From contig JABILA010000043.1 of assembly GCA_018654745.1 (NCBI GenBank), positions 28,077-92,076 of the forward strand: a stretch of 64,000 nucleotides of DNA. Direction: 5' to 3'. Positions 51,043 through 59,668 of this stretch are shown one piece after another (within the stretch, counting starts at the first letter, position 1; each line of letters opens with the position of its first letter). A program made the translations under genes and the position numbers. The DNA is from Alphaproteobacteria bacterium. GTDB lineage: Bacteria > Pseudomonadota > Alphaproteobacteria > UBA2966. Under the pieces are notes generated by a model, which saw only the letters and a list, made by a program, of their open reading frames with translations, was not told the DNA's origin and did no database searches.

Positions 51043-53715
51043 TCAGATGATGTCTCTTGGGGCGAAAGACATCGAACGGAAGGTTTTCTTGTAAGGTGAT
51101 TCGCCAATCTTCTTCACCTTGGCAACTCCCATCTTGTAGTTGTAGTTGCCACTGATCCAGTCAACGATCCGCCCTTCCAGCGCGTTTGCCGGTTGCGACG
51201 TATGCAGGAAGTCCATGAAGATGATGCCTTTCTTGATGTGGCGGGTAACCATGGCAACACCTGTGACGGCGGCCCGGGTCAGTTCCACATTTCCGGCCTT
51301 CATTTGCCCTGCGAAGCTGTAATCGCTTCCTTCAATACCAAGGATGGTTTCCTTGAGAGACGGCACCCGGTCCGAATAGACCATCAGCATATCGCCGTTC
51401 TCAATGCCCCGTTCCTTTGCATCATCGGGATGGATTTCAACATAGTTGTCAGGCCAGCGTTGAACGATATAGGGCCTGCGCCGGTCATCAAAACCGGACT
51501 GCCAGCGTTCGTTCGTCCGCCCTGAGGTACACCACAACTCGTTGCCCTTGGGCTTCATCCAGTTCCAGTAGTCCGAGAACAGGGACCATGGAGATTTCTG
51601 GATGTTGCAGCGACCTGTCTGGCTGTTGAAGTGGGTCAACTTCTTGTTGTAGACGTTGCCACCCTTTGGACCATCTTCCCACAGCTTGCGGGTGGTATCG
51701 TGAAGGCGCTTGGTGCCTTCCAGTGTGCCGTCTTCTTTCATGAAGACAGGTCCCTGGATACCATTGGTACCAAATTCACCAAGCTTCTGATGCAGGGTCT
51801 TGCCTTCGCGCTTGGCAGCGACCTTGATCATGTTGAAGTCCTTGCGGCTGCCACGTGAGAAGCGCGCAGATTCTTCAGCAACATCGTTGGAGTTTTTCCA
51901 GTCGAAACCATCAAAACCCATACGCTTGGCGAGTTCGGCGATAATCCACCAGTCAGGCTTGGCTTCGCCCGGTGCATCGTAGAACTTGTTATAGACACGC
52001 AAGCGACGTTCGCCGTTGGCTCGCATGAAGGTTTCTTCACCCCATGTGGCCGCCGGGAAGATGATATCGGCATAGCGGTTGCCAATAGGATCGACCAGAT
52101 AGATGTCCTGGTTGATCACAACCATGCCACCTGAATCGGCACGTTTCTTCAGCGTGTCGATTATGTCCTGCTTGTCGTAGGACCTGATCTGGTGGGGGTT
52201 GGCGACCGTTAGCTGTTCAAAGCGTTCCGCCAACTGTTGTGACCCGCACATGGACTGGATCCAGGTGGTGCCAATCACATGGGCCATTCTGGTGTGCCCT
52301 GACATCGTCCAGGTGTCCGTATCCAGAGCGCGACGACGGCGTCCTGGTACCTTCATGGGCGACTTGTTGCGTGGATATTTGCCGCCACGCTGACCACCGC
52401 GCTGGTGACCCCCGGCGCGACCGACAACCTGACCTGGACGTCCACCGGCACCAACTGCAATAGCCAGGGCACTGATGGCCTGGGTATTGCCGGTATTGTT
52501 GGACCAGTAAAAACCTTTTTCGATCATGATCGAGGTCTTGGGCCGTTTGCCCTTGACCGGTTTGGCCATCCATTCAGCGGCGGTCTGGATCTTCTTGATG
52601 TCAATCCCGGCCACCTTCGCAGCATTTTCAGGCTTGAATTCGTCCTGGGAAAGCAACCACTTTTTCCAGTCATCAAAACCCTTGGTCTGGAACTTGCCCC
52701 AGGTCGTACGCCACTGCCATGGCGTATTACGGGTGCCCTGGCCGAAGCCGGAGCTGGAACCCCATTTGTTGTTGACCCAGTTCTTGATCCATTCGGCATC
52801 CTGCCAACCGTTTTCAACGATGATCCTGGCAATGGCATTGACGACCAGCAAATCGGTACCGAGATCAATATCCAGCCATAGCCCGCCGTTCTTTTCGGCA
52901 TAGGCTACACCGGCAGTACGGCGCGGGTTCATCATGATGCATTTCTGGCCGTTCTGGATGCCCTTCATGATCCATTGGGTCCAGAGAATGGTTTTGGTCT
53001 CATACGGATCCGTACCGCAGATCATCAACGTTTCGGCATTCATCCAGTCTTCATAGGCTGGTCCGAAGTTGTCAAAGCCGGCATCACGGAAGCCCGGTGT
53101 CGAAGAGACATCAGACGGCGTGTCGTGGAAAGTGAAGTTTGCCGTATTGATGTGACGCAGGGCGTATTTACTGATGGCGTAGGTATTCTCAATGAACTGA
53201 TAGGAATACGTTTTAACGCCGTAGGCATTGTCACCGTGCTTGTCGCGCACATAGTTGGCAACCTCGGCGGCAATATCGAGTGCGAAGTCCCACGGGACCG
53301 GCTGCAGGATACCGTAAATTCTCATCATCGGAGATTTCAGGCGATCCCGGGTCGGGGTTTGCGGGTTATAGCACTTCTGGGCAATACAGCCGCCACGCAG
53401 GCTTGAATCACCATCCGTGTTGACATGCTGGGTTTCCTTGTCAGGGATAATCACAACATGGTGCGGCTCTTGTTCGTGCAGCACGATATTGTGCTGATTG
53501 GGTGCGACCCATGGCCCCAGTGTCTCCACGGGAAAGTCGACGCCAAAGGCATTTTCATCGGCCTTTGGACCGCCGTCATGGTGGCCGGCACCCGGCCAGC
53601 GATAAACCTTGTAACCGCAAGCAACGATGCAATAGTCACAGGCGGTGGTGATAACGTCCGCGCCCTTGGGAGGGAGGGGAACGTTTGTTTCCGGAATATA
53701 ATACGGGGTACTCAT
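51043..53715 (-). CDS. idrA: AioA-family molybdopterin oxidoreductase, probable iodate reductase catalytic subunit
   Basis: The 890-residue protein is a DMSO-reductase-family enzyme of the arsenite oxidase branch, with the cluster motif CDYCIVACGY (Cys26, Cys29, Cys33). Compared with Alcaligenes AioA (from memory), His195 and Arg419/His423 are conserved as His197 and Arg433/His437, but arsenite-site Glu203 is Ser205, and GGHQEG reads GGHQRG. The loss of the arsenite glutamate and the genes upstream (Rieske subunit, two diheme peroxidases) point to IdrA of dissimilatory iodate reducers. It lacks its own signal peptide and is presumably carried through Tat by the Rieske partner. It is the last gene of its operon. 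Confidence 0.8.
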   Translation of the reverse strand: MSTPYYIPETNVPLPPKGADVITTACDYCIVACGYKVYRWPGAGHHDGGPKADENAFGVDFPVETLGPWVAPNQHNIVLHEQEPHHVVIIPDKETQHVNTDGDSSLRGGCIAQKCYNPQTPTRDRLKSPMMRIYGILQPVPWDFALDIAAEVANYVRDKHGDNAYGVKTYSYQFIENTYAISKYALRHINTANFTFHDTPSDVSSTPGFRDAGFDNFGPAYEDWMNAETLMICGTDPYETKTILWTQWIMKGIQNGQKCIMMNPRRTAGVAYAEKNGGLWLDIDLGTDLLVVNAIARIIVENGWQDAEWIKNWVNNKWGSSSGFGQGTRNTPWQWRTTWGKFQTKGFDDWKKWLLSQDEFKPENAAKVAGIDIKKIQTAAEWMAKPVKGKRPKTSIMIEKGFYWSNNTGNTQAISALAIAVGAGGRPGQVVGRAGGHQRGGQRGGKYPRNKSPMKVPGRRRRALDTDTWTMSGHTRMAHVIGTTWIQSMCGSQQLAERFEQLTVANPHQIRSYDKQDIIDTLKKRADSGGMVVINQDIYLVDPIGNRYADIIFPAATWGEETFMRANGERRLRVYNKFYDAPGEAKPDWWIIAELAKRMGFDGFDWKNSNDVAEESARFSRGSRKDFNMIKVAAKREGKTLHQKLGEFGTNGIQGPVFMKEDGTLEGTKRLHDTTRKLWEDGPKGGNVYNKKLTHFNSQTGRCNIQKSPWSLFSDYWNWMKPKGNELWCTSGRTNERWQSGFDDRRRPYIVQRWPDNYVEIHPDDAKERGIENGDMLMVYSDRVPSLKETILGIEGSDYSFAGQMKAGNVELTRAAVTGVAMVTRHIKKGIIFMDFLHTSQPANALEGRIVDWISGNYNYKMGVAKVKKIGESPYKKTFRSMSFAPRDII

Positions 53716-53727
53716 CGTTCGTTCCCT

Positions 53728-54315
53728 TTATTCTTGCAGGTTGTCATAACGGCCGAAGATCAGCCCGAAGACGCCGACCGCATAAATGTCGTCGCCTTCC
53801 AGTTCCAGCAGCACCTGGGGCAGGCTTTGGTAAGCCTGGCCTGAAATCAGGATGCCGTGACGGGTCAGATCGTAGGTCGAGAGATGCAGTGGGCAGGCGC
53901 CCAGTGACTTGGTGTCCGCCTTGTAGGTGCCGGACAGGTCACCGCCCTGGTGGGTGCAGAAGAAGTTAAACGACACCACATCCTTTTGCGGTCCAATGCC
54001 GCCCCCGGCTTCCGTGCCCAGTTTAACGAGCATGGATTCCGCGAAAGCACCTTCGTCCGGGTAGGTGAACTCCACCGGCTGGTCCTGTTTGAGCTGACTA
54101 AGTTTGGCAATTTTCTTGCGCGGATAGGTCGCCAGCTGGGCTGGCACCTTGGCTTCCACACCACCGGAATTGACGGTCACCATAATGGTCACTGTTGTCG
54201 CACCGGAGGCGAGCAAAAAGTCGCGACGGGACATCAGACAGCTTCCTGCCGGATGATCTTTTTTTGACGGCATGGCAGCAGCCTTGACGCCAGGGTTTTC
54301 GTGTTGGTTTGTCAT
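53728..54315 (-). CDS. idrB: Rieske iron-sulfur subunit, AioB/IdrB type
   Basis: The 195-residue protein has a Tat signal (SRRDFLLASGA, arginines 30-31) and a Rieske [2Fe-2S] site with Cys120/His122 (CTHQGG) and Cys141/His144 (CPLHLSTYD). AGGAAAG lies just before the ATG. The disulfide cysteines of high-potential Rieske proteins are not obvious. It is the electron-transfer partner of the molybdenum subunit encoded 13 bases downstream and probably guides its export. Confidence 0.85.
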   Translation of the reverse strand: MTNQHENPGVKAAAMPSKKDHPAGSCLMSRRDFLLASGATTVTIMVTVNSGGVEAKVPAQLATYPRKKIAKLSQLKQDQPVEFTYPDEGAFAESMLVKLGTEAGGGIGPQKDVVSFNFFCTHQGGDLSGTYKADTKSLGACPLHLSTYDLTRHGILISGQAYQSLPQVLLELEGDDIYAVGVFGLIFGRYDNLQE

Positions 54316-54328
54316 CTTTCCTGTCCCC

Positions 54329-55492
54329 TCAGTTCGCTACAGCGGGTAATGGTGCATAGGAAGGAAGCTTGGGTGTTGCCATCTTGATTTCCTCACCACT
54401 GAGGGATTCAAGGAAAGCAACCAGGGCTTCCTTTTCCTCATCCGACAGGTTCAGCGGCTTGAGGAGTTTGCTCTTGTTTTTCGACATGGTGCCGTCGGTA
54501 AATTCGTTGGACCCGCCGCCATCGTTGTAGAAATCCACAACCTCGTCGAAGTCAAAGAACGAACCGTTATGCATATACGGCGCCGTGTAGGCGATGTAGC
54601 GCAGCGGTGCCGTGCGGAATTTGCCCATGTCGGACTTTTCCTTGGTGCGGAAATAGAGGCCCGCATCATCCTTGACCTTGCGATACATGGCTTCGGTCAC
54701 GCCCTTGGAATAGTTCTGGTAACGGAAAGACACCTGAGCCATACCGTTCTCCAGCCAGTCTTCGGCACGGGGAACACCCAGGTTGTAATATTTTTCATCC
54801 GTCATCAAAGGACCGTTGTGGCATTCGATGCAGTTGGCCTTGCCCTGGAACAATTTCAGGCCGCGGACCTGCTGGGCACTCAGGGCTTTTTTGTCGCCCC
54901 TCATGTACTTGTCAAACGGCGTGTTGTTGTGGATCAGGGTTCTTTCGAAAGCCGCCATGGCCTTCCAGACATTGTTGACCTTGGGCCAGCGATCCCCGAA
55001 CACGTCCTTGAAGCGTTTGACGTATTCCGGGATGAAAGCGAGACGGGCCTCAACCATATCCCGCTCGCCATTGCCCGACAGGGCACCAAGAGCGGCACTT
55101 GGGGCCTGGGCCTCAAGAGACTTTGCTGATCCTGTCCAGAACAATTTGCTGAGATATGCCGTGTTGATCACTGTTTGGCTGTTGCGCCAGTGAATGGCAC
55201 CTGGATAGCCGCGCGAGATGGGATCGTTGAAACCCCAGCCCTGTTTCGGCATGTGACAGTCGACACAGGCAACGGAGGCATCGCCGCCGATGCGGGCATC
55301 AAAATACAGCAACTTGCCAAGCTCGACTTTCGCCGGGGTTTGCTTGTTGTCTGCGGGGGCCGTTGGCTCACCAAGGGCGGCCAGCGGCGGGTTTACATCC
55401 GCGGTTGCAGGAGCCCCAGGTCCGAAAGTTACCAGACCGACAGAAGCTGCGATGACCGCGAGTGAGAGTTTTGTGCTCTTTTTCATAGCCAT
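54329..55492 (-). CDS. idrP1: Diheme cytochrome c peroxidase, IdrP type
   Basis: The protein has 387 residues from the ATG at 55492; an ATG six bases later is equally possible. It has a signal peptide and two heme sites, CVDCH (76-80) and CIECH (221-225), with the MauG/CcpA-type segment APYMHNGSFFDFDEVVDFYNDGG. Such enzymes reduce H2O2 using electrons from c-type cytochromes. In iodate-reducing bacteria two of them accompany idrAB and are thought to remove reactive products. The number P1 is given only because it is adjacent to the Rieske gene. Confidence 0.85.
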   Translation of the reverse strand: MAMKKSTKLSLAVIAASVGLVTFGPGAPATADVNPPLAALGEPTAPADNKQTPAKVELGKLLYFDARIGGDASVACVDCHMPKQGWGFNDPISRGYPGAIHWRNSQTVINTAYLSKLFWTGSAKSLEAQAPSAALGALSGNGERDMVEARLAFIPEYVKRFKDVFGDRWPKVNNVWKAMAAFERTLIHNNTPFDKYMRGDKKALSAQQVRGLKLFQGKANCIECHNGPLMTDEKYYNLGVPRAEDWLENGMAQVSFRYQNYSKGVTEAMYRKVKDDAGLYFRTKEKSDMGKFRTAPLRYIAYTAPYMHNGSFFDFDEVVDFYNDGGGSNEFTDGTMSKNKSKLLKPLNLSDEEKEALVAFLESLSGEEIKMATPKLPSYAPLPAVAN

Positions 55493-55497
55493 AATTC

Positions 55498-56619
55498 CTA
55501 ATTCTTCGCCTTCACCCAATTCGGGATCGCCGCGTAATTCACATTGATTTTCTTTTTCCAGACATGCTCGGCACCCGTCAGGGGATCGCCGGACAGTGAA
55601 TTCAGGAAAGCAACGAGATTTGCACGTTCGTCCCGGCTCAGGCCCAGGGGCTTGATCCGCGGATCCTTGTTGATATCCGTGCCGCCGCCGTTGTCATAAA
55701 AGGTAACAACATCTTCCAGCGTCGCCATCATGCCGTTGTGCATGTAAGGCGCAGTCTGGCCAAGTTCCCGCAATGTCGGGGTCATGAACTTGCCGATATC
55801 GGAACCGTCTGACTTGTGGGAGCGGATATGGGCGCCCACGTCGCGACGGACGTTCATGTAGTTTTCAATCCCCATGAACATGCCAAAAGTGACATAGGTC
55901 AGATGACGCATGGGATTTGACCAGATATCAGGATTTTCCGGCACGGCCGTATTGTACGGCTGGTCATCCGTAAAGCGTGGACCGGAGTGACACTGTGCAC
56001 AGCCAGCCTTGCCCTTGAACAGTTCGAACCCGCGCTGGGCGGCATCGGACAGTTTACCGGCATCAAAGGCTGAACCCCGTGACCGCAGGGTCTTGAGGTA
56101 TTCCGGAATGGCCTTGCGGATTGAGCCGTTCGATGGCTCGCCGTAGCCTGCATCCTTGAACATCTTTACATAGATGGGGTCTTGCTTGACCCGTTCCTGC
56201 ATCAGACGCATGTCCATGTTCATGGAATAGGTCTCGGTGATGGATTCGCGGGTGACATCGTTCAGGTTGGTGCCGATGCGCCCGTCATGAAACCACGCGG
56301 CCTTCCAGGCAGCGTTGATCAGGGTCGGGGTGTTCCTGAAATGCAGGGACCCCGGATAGGCCTTGGCGAGTGGCAAGCCGTCAGCAAATCCCTTTTCCGG
56401 ATTGTGACAAGTGGAACAGCTGATGGCAGCATCACCTGACAATCGTGCGTCAAAAAACAGACGCTTGCCGAGGGCAGCTTTTTTTGCATCAACCTTCATC
56501 GCCTTGACGGGGCCAAAATCCCCGGCCTGGACCGGCGGCGCTATCATTACACCGCCCATGGCCGCCGCGAGCAGTGCTCCGGCGGACCATAACCTTATCG
56601 ATAGAATTCCTTTATTCAC
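55498..56619 (-). CDS. idrP2: Diheme cytochrome c peroxidase, IdrP type
   Basis: The protein has 373 residues from the GTG at 56619, preceded by AAGGGA; an in-frame TTG at 56658 has no such site. Signal peptide to about residue 32 (PPVQA-G). Heme sites are CSTCH (68-72) and CAQCH (207-211), and the MauG-type APYMHNGMMATLEDVVTFYDNGG motif is present. It is a distinct paralogue of the next gene. First of the four structural genes of the iodate-reductase-like operon. Confidence 0.85.
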   Translation of the reverse strand: MNKGILSIRLWSAGALLAAAMGGVMIAPPVQAGDFGPVKAMKVDAKKAALGKRLFFDARLSGDAAISCSTCHNPEKGFADGLPLAKAYPGSLHFRNTPTLINAAWKAAWFHDGRIGTNLNDVTRESITETYSMNMDMRLMQERVKQDPIYVKMFKDAGYGEPSNGSIRKAIPEYLKTLRSRGSAFDAGKLSDAAQRGFELFKGKAGCAQCHSGPRFTDDQPYNTAVPENPDIWSNPMRHLTYVTFGMFMGIENYMNVRRDVGAHIRSHKSDGSDIGKFMTPTLRELGQTAPYMHNGMMATLEDVVTFYDNGGGTDINKDPRIKPLGLSRDERANLVAFLNSLSGDPLTGAEHVWKKKINVNYAAIPNWVKAKN

Positions 56620-56682
56620 CGTCTCATTCCCTTGCAAAACAAACGGTTGAAGAAACAAATTTCTTCACCGAAAGCCCGTTCA

Positions 56683-56892
56683 TTATCCAGTCCCGCCGGC
56701 TTCCTCACCCGTTAACATCGGGACGCCACTTATCTGCTCGATAAACTCTCTCATCTCCATCAGGGTTTCGAAGTAGGTTTCTTCTTCTCCCTGTACATGC
56801 TGGATGCGGCCACGCCACACCTGCTCTGTTCCCCGTTCACCTTCCAACCAGATTCGTGCCACAAAAGATCCCGGAGTTTTCGGTATTGTCAT
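56683..56892 (-). CDS. Small conserved-looking cytoplasmic protein, 69 residues
   Basis: The protein reads as a compact domain (FVARIWLEGERGTEQVWRGR, VQGEEETYFETLMEMREFIEQISG) without signal peptide or helix. Its pattern resembles short proteins found beside BTAD/SARP-type regulators. It sits between the PAS-BTAD regulator and the peroxidase gene, 63 bases before the latter, so it may be the first gene of the operon. Function unknown. Confidence 0.6.
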   Translation of the reverse strand: MTIPKTPGSFVARIWLEGERGTEQVWRGRIQHVQGEEETYFETLMEMREFIEQISGVPMLTGEEAGGTG

Positions 56893-56982
56893 TCTGGCTT
56901 CTCATCCCCTGTTCACATCGAACCCTTCTGAGAGGGATTGTGCTGAATTTGAACACAGCCCGGTTTCACGCTGGTAACACAA

Positions 56983-57014
56983 GAAAAAGCCCACAAAACA
57001 AAGGGTTTGTGGGC
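56983..57014 (-). terminator. Rho-independent terminator after the PAS-BTAD regulator
   Basis: On the minus strand GCCCACAAA and TTTGTGGGC form a stem with a short loop, followed by TTTTTC. It lies about 90 bases after the regulator stop codon and before the 69-residue gene, so the structural operon needs its own promoter in 56893-56983. Confidence 0.85.
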
Positions 57015-57101
57015 AATGGCCTCGCGGTTTCACCAGAGTTTCAGCCGATTGTCGGGGGCCGGATCATCGCTCCGGCGAGCCAGGTATGTGGTCAGGTATA
57101 A

Positions 57102-58364
57102 TCAGCGGTCAGCAGATTGCAGCAAGTCCACCAGTTGTTGCCAGGTTTTCAGGGTTTCCCCGGTTGGTTCGAGGGCATATTCCTCTTCCAGAAGCTGTCG
57201 CCAGGCGACAAATTCGCGCTCGGCCCAGTCTGCACGGCCCAGACGGATCAGGTTTGTCATCAGGGAACGGGCAAAATTCTCGCGACAGGGATCACTGGTC
57301 AGGGCCGTACGGCAGGCCTGCACGGCCTCCATATACAGCCCCAGTTCTTCGTAGCATTTAACCAGGCTGGCCAGCAGTTCAAGCCGCACTTCCAGCAACC
57401 GGCTGCGTTCCTCAACACACCAGCCAGCGTAGGGGATATCTTCCAGATAGTCGCCCCGGTACAAGCTGGCTGCCTCCTCGAACCGGGCCTGGGCCTCGAC
57501 CGCACGATTTTCCTTCAGAAGCTTTGTTCCGGCAGAAACAAGGGAGACAAAATGTTCGGAATCAATCCACACCGCATCCCGGCGCAGGGAATAGGTTTCA
57601 CCAATAGTTTCAATAACATCATCCGGCGCACCGCCGGTGCGTAATCTGTCACGAAGGTAGGAGACAACCACTTTCAGACGCTTCCAGCCGCTGTCCGCAT
57701 CCCCATCGGGCCACAGCCATTCGATCAGCCGCTCACGATGCACCGGACGGCCAAGCTGCCCTACAAGGATCTTCAGCAGCATGACTGATTGTTTACGCTT
57801 CCAGTTGTCCACATCCAGGCCGTTGCCGTTCACGGCAAGGTCAAACCGGCCCAGCGAAAAAATTCTCATGGGTTGGACAACAGCGGTTTCATCAGGCCCA
57901 CCGGCATTTTCGTGCAAAAAGAAGACAGCAATGGCAGCGCCTGGCTCCGGTGATCTTGCCTCCTCCGGCAGAATCAGACTGCTGATCCTGACCGACAGCA
58001 TATGACCGTCAACATGGCGGATCCGGCAGGTCTCGACTTTCCACTTGTTCCCCTCATTGATGCAGGCCCGCCCCTCACACATGGCGGAACAAAGAGGCTC
58101 CCCGGTTACATAAGTGGATTGCAGAACCCGCGCACAACCTTGCCCCAGCACGTCCGCTGGGGTGTAGCCCATCAGTTCCGTCGCAGCATTGTTCCAGCCG
58201 ATGACCTTCATGTCGTTGCTGACAGCAAAGGCCGCATCAGAGGAATAGTCCACCAGGCTGACAGCATCCAACCCGCGAACCATGGCGTCGCCAGTGATGC
58301 CGGACGGCCAGCGCAATTCATTTGCGGTGCCGGATCTTCCTGTCGCTGTGTCAAATGAACTCAT
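57102..58364 (-). CDS. PAS domain plus BTAD-type transcriptional regulator
   Basis: The protein has 420 residues from the ATG at 58364 (AGGG eight bases upstream). Residues 30-150 are a PAS domain (DAAFAVSNDMKVIGWNNAATELMGYTPADVLGQGC) with a cysteine-rich part (EPLCSAMCEGRACINEGNKWKVETC) that could sense redox state or a metal. Residues 180-260 are an OmpR-like winged helix (LGRFDLAVNGNGLDVDNWKRKQSVMLLKILVGQLG) and residues 270-415 a BTAD helical repeat domain. It lies directly upstream of the iodate-reductase-like operon on the same strand and is the obvious candidate regulator. Confidence 0.85.
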   Translation of the reverse strand: MSSFDTATGRSGTANELRWPSGITGDAMVRGLDAVSLVDYSSDAAFAVSNDMKVIGWNNAATELMGYTPADVLGQGCARVLQSTYVTGEPLCSAMCEGRACINEGNKWKVETCRIRHVDGHMLSVRISSLILPEEARSPEPGAAIAVFFLHENAGGPDETAVVQPMRIFSLGRFDLAVNGNGLDVDNWKRKQSVMLLKILVGQLGRPVHRERLIEWLWPDGDADSGWKRLKVVVSYLRDRLRTGGAPDDVIETIGETYSLRRDAVWIDSEHFVSLVSAGTKLLKENRAVEAQARFEEAASLYRGDYLEDIPYAGWCVEERSRLLEVRLELLASLVKCYEELGLYMEAVQACRTALTSDPCRENFARSLMTNLIRLGRADWAEREFVAWRQLLEEEYALEPTGETLKTWQQLVDLLQSADR

Positions 58365-58619
58365 GTGAATTACCCTGCCTGTACGCACTGCCCAAACACG
58401 CCGATTGCTTTCACCAGACAACGCCGGGCAATCGCTGGTGGCTCCAGCTTACAGGTGAGGACACGGGATTCACGCCCGCCGCCACATCACAAAATCGTCA
58501 TACCAGAACAGGAATAATTTGCAAATCGCTCGAAACTATATGTTTTTGTTATATTTTTCTCATCGGGCACAATATGCCAGCCCCTTCAGAGCTGCGATAA
58601 AGTGCCGCACCCATTGAAA

Positions 58620-58691
58620 GGTTTGCGCCGGATTCCCGCCGATTGCCTTGAAACGTGTTCAGGTCGCACCTTGCATTCAATGCCTGGCCAG
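58620..58691. repeat. 72-bp direct repeat, left copy
   Basis: The copy starts GGTTTGCGCCGGATTCCCGC and ends ATTCAATGCCTGGCCAG. It matches 61141-61212 except for about three bases. The IS end remnant begins at the next base, 58692. The two copies bracket the DUF5681 and methyltransferase genes. The rest of the 602-base gap 58365-58966 shows no gene; its left part should hold the promoter of the PAS-BTAD gene. Confidence 0.85.
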
Positions 58692-58721
58692 GTGCTGTCA
58701 GACCAATGCGAACTCGTCTCT
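58692..58721. repeat. Solitary IS6-family end matching the element at 30041
   Basis: GGTGCTGTCAGAC and the following AATGCGAACTCGTCTC (one base different in between) match 30041-30070, the transposase-distal end of the intact IS, in the same orientation. Similarity stops after 58721. It is a leftover of a former IS copy. Confidence 0.8.
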
Positions 58722-58966
58722 TCACCTTCAACAAAACGCTTCATAAATCCCTCCCGCCAAAACTATGGGAGAATCATATCATGCATCACGTTTTTACACA
58801 GTCTGGGTCAAAACCGGAAGTTTTGACAGCATCCACTTTACTTCCGTTCAGCATTCAACAACGGACGTTATGCCGCAAAAAGCGGAACTTTAATATTTGC
58901 AGTCAGGAAAGTCCGGGCTTCTACCCCCGTACCCCGAAGCGCCCTATCCACTATTGATGCGGCGGC

Positions 58967-59668
58967 CTAATTTGGCCTCCACCCCTTGATTTCAGCATCC
59001 AGCTTCTTGATAGCATTCTTGCACAATCTGATGCTTTCCTGAAGTTCAGCTATTTCATCCTGGTCAGTGTATCGCAGTACATCTTCTTCAGCCTTTTCGA
59101 CCAGACCTTCCAGCTTCCGTATAGACTCATAAATGCCCTCATGCCGAACTTTGTCCGCACGACATACCGGGCCTGCAACAAACGGAAAACCGGTTTCCTC
59201 ATTCATCCTGAAGTCATCGGGGTGCGGCAGGATTTCCGGTCCATCGACACCCAACTGCTCCCGGCGCGTCAGTTCCTTTTCAGCTTCGACGACATAAGTA
59301 ATTGCTGTTTCTACAGCCTCCAGATACTCGGCGCGATTCTGACGCTCAACCGACTGCACCAGATCTACCAACATTCGCTGGGAACGGGGGTCGCCCTGAG
59401 CGGCCTGAACGGACAACTTGCGCATCACAACCTGCACGACAGGTATCGATGCAGGCCCTGCCTCTTCATCAACCCTGACCAGTCGATATGCTTCTGACAA
59501 TATGATGTCGTTGAGTGGTTGCTGGGTCTTTGACCAGGTTTTGTTCTTTGAACCCTTGGGCCGGCCATTGGGATTCCCCGACTGGCCTTTTGTAAAGCGG
59601 GTGTCTTTCGGGGGCTTGCCATAGCCGACCTTATACTGGCCTTTGGGCGCAGGAAGCTTCCGGTTCAT
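58967..59668 (-). CDS. DUF5681 domain protein
   Basis: The 233-residue protein has the DUF5681 signature KVGYGKPPKDTRFTKGQSGN followed by PNGRPKGSKN near the N-terminus, and a helical, acidic C-terminal half (VEKAEEDVLRYTDQDEIAELQESI). Such proteins are found in prophages and integrated elements near terminase-like or methyltransferase genes. The ATG overlaps the methyltransferase stop (ATGA). Function unknown. Confidence 0.85.
   Translation of the reverse strand: MNRKLPAPKGQYKVGYGKPPKDTRFTKGQSGNPNGRPKGSKNKTWSKTQQPLNDIILSEAYRLVRVDEEAGPASIPVVQVVMRKLSVQAAQGDPRSQRMLVDLVQSVERQNRAEYLEAVETAITYVVEAEKELTRREQLGVDGPEILPHPDDFRMNEETGFPFVAGPVCRADKVRHEGIYESIRKLEGLVEKAEEDVLRYTDQDEIAELQESIRLCKNAIKKLDAEIKGWRPN

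Noticed and set aside
51043..54315. Plain arsenite oxidase AioBA
   Set aside because: The arsenite-site glutamate is replaced by serine, and two diheme peroxidases belong to the operon, which fits the iodate reductase type better. No arsenic resistance or aioXSR genes are present.
58549..58734. Short frame across the left direct repeat
   Set aside because: The same peptide stretch appears in the right copy only because of the DNA repeat. The frames end differently and show no domain.
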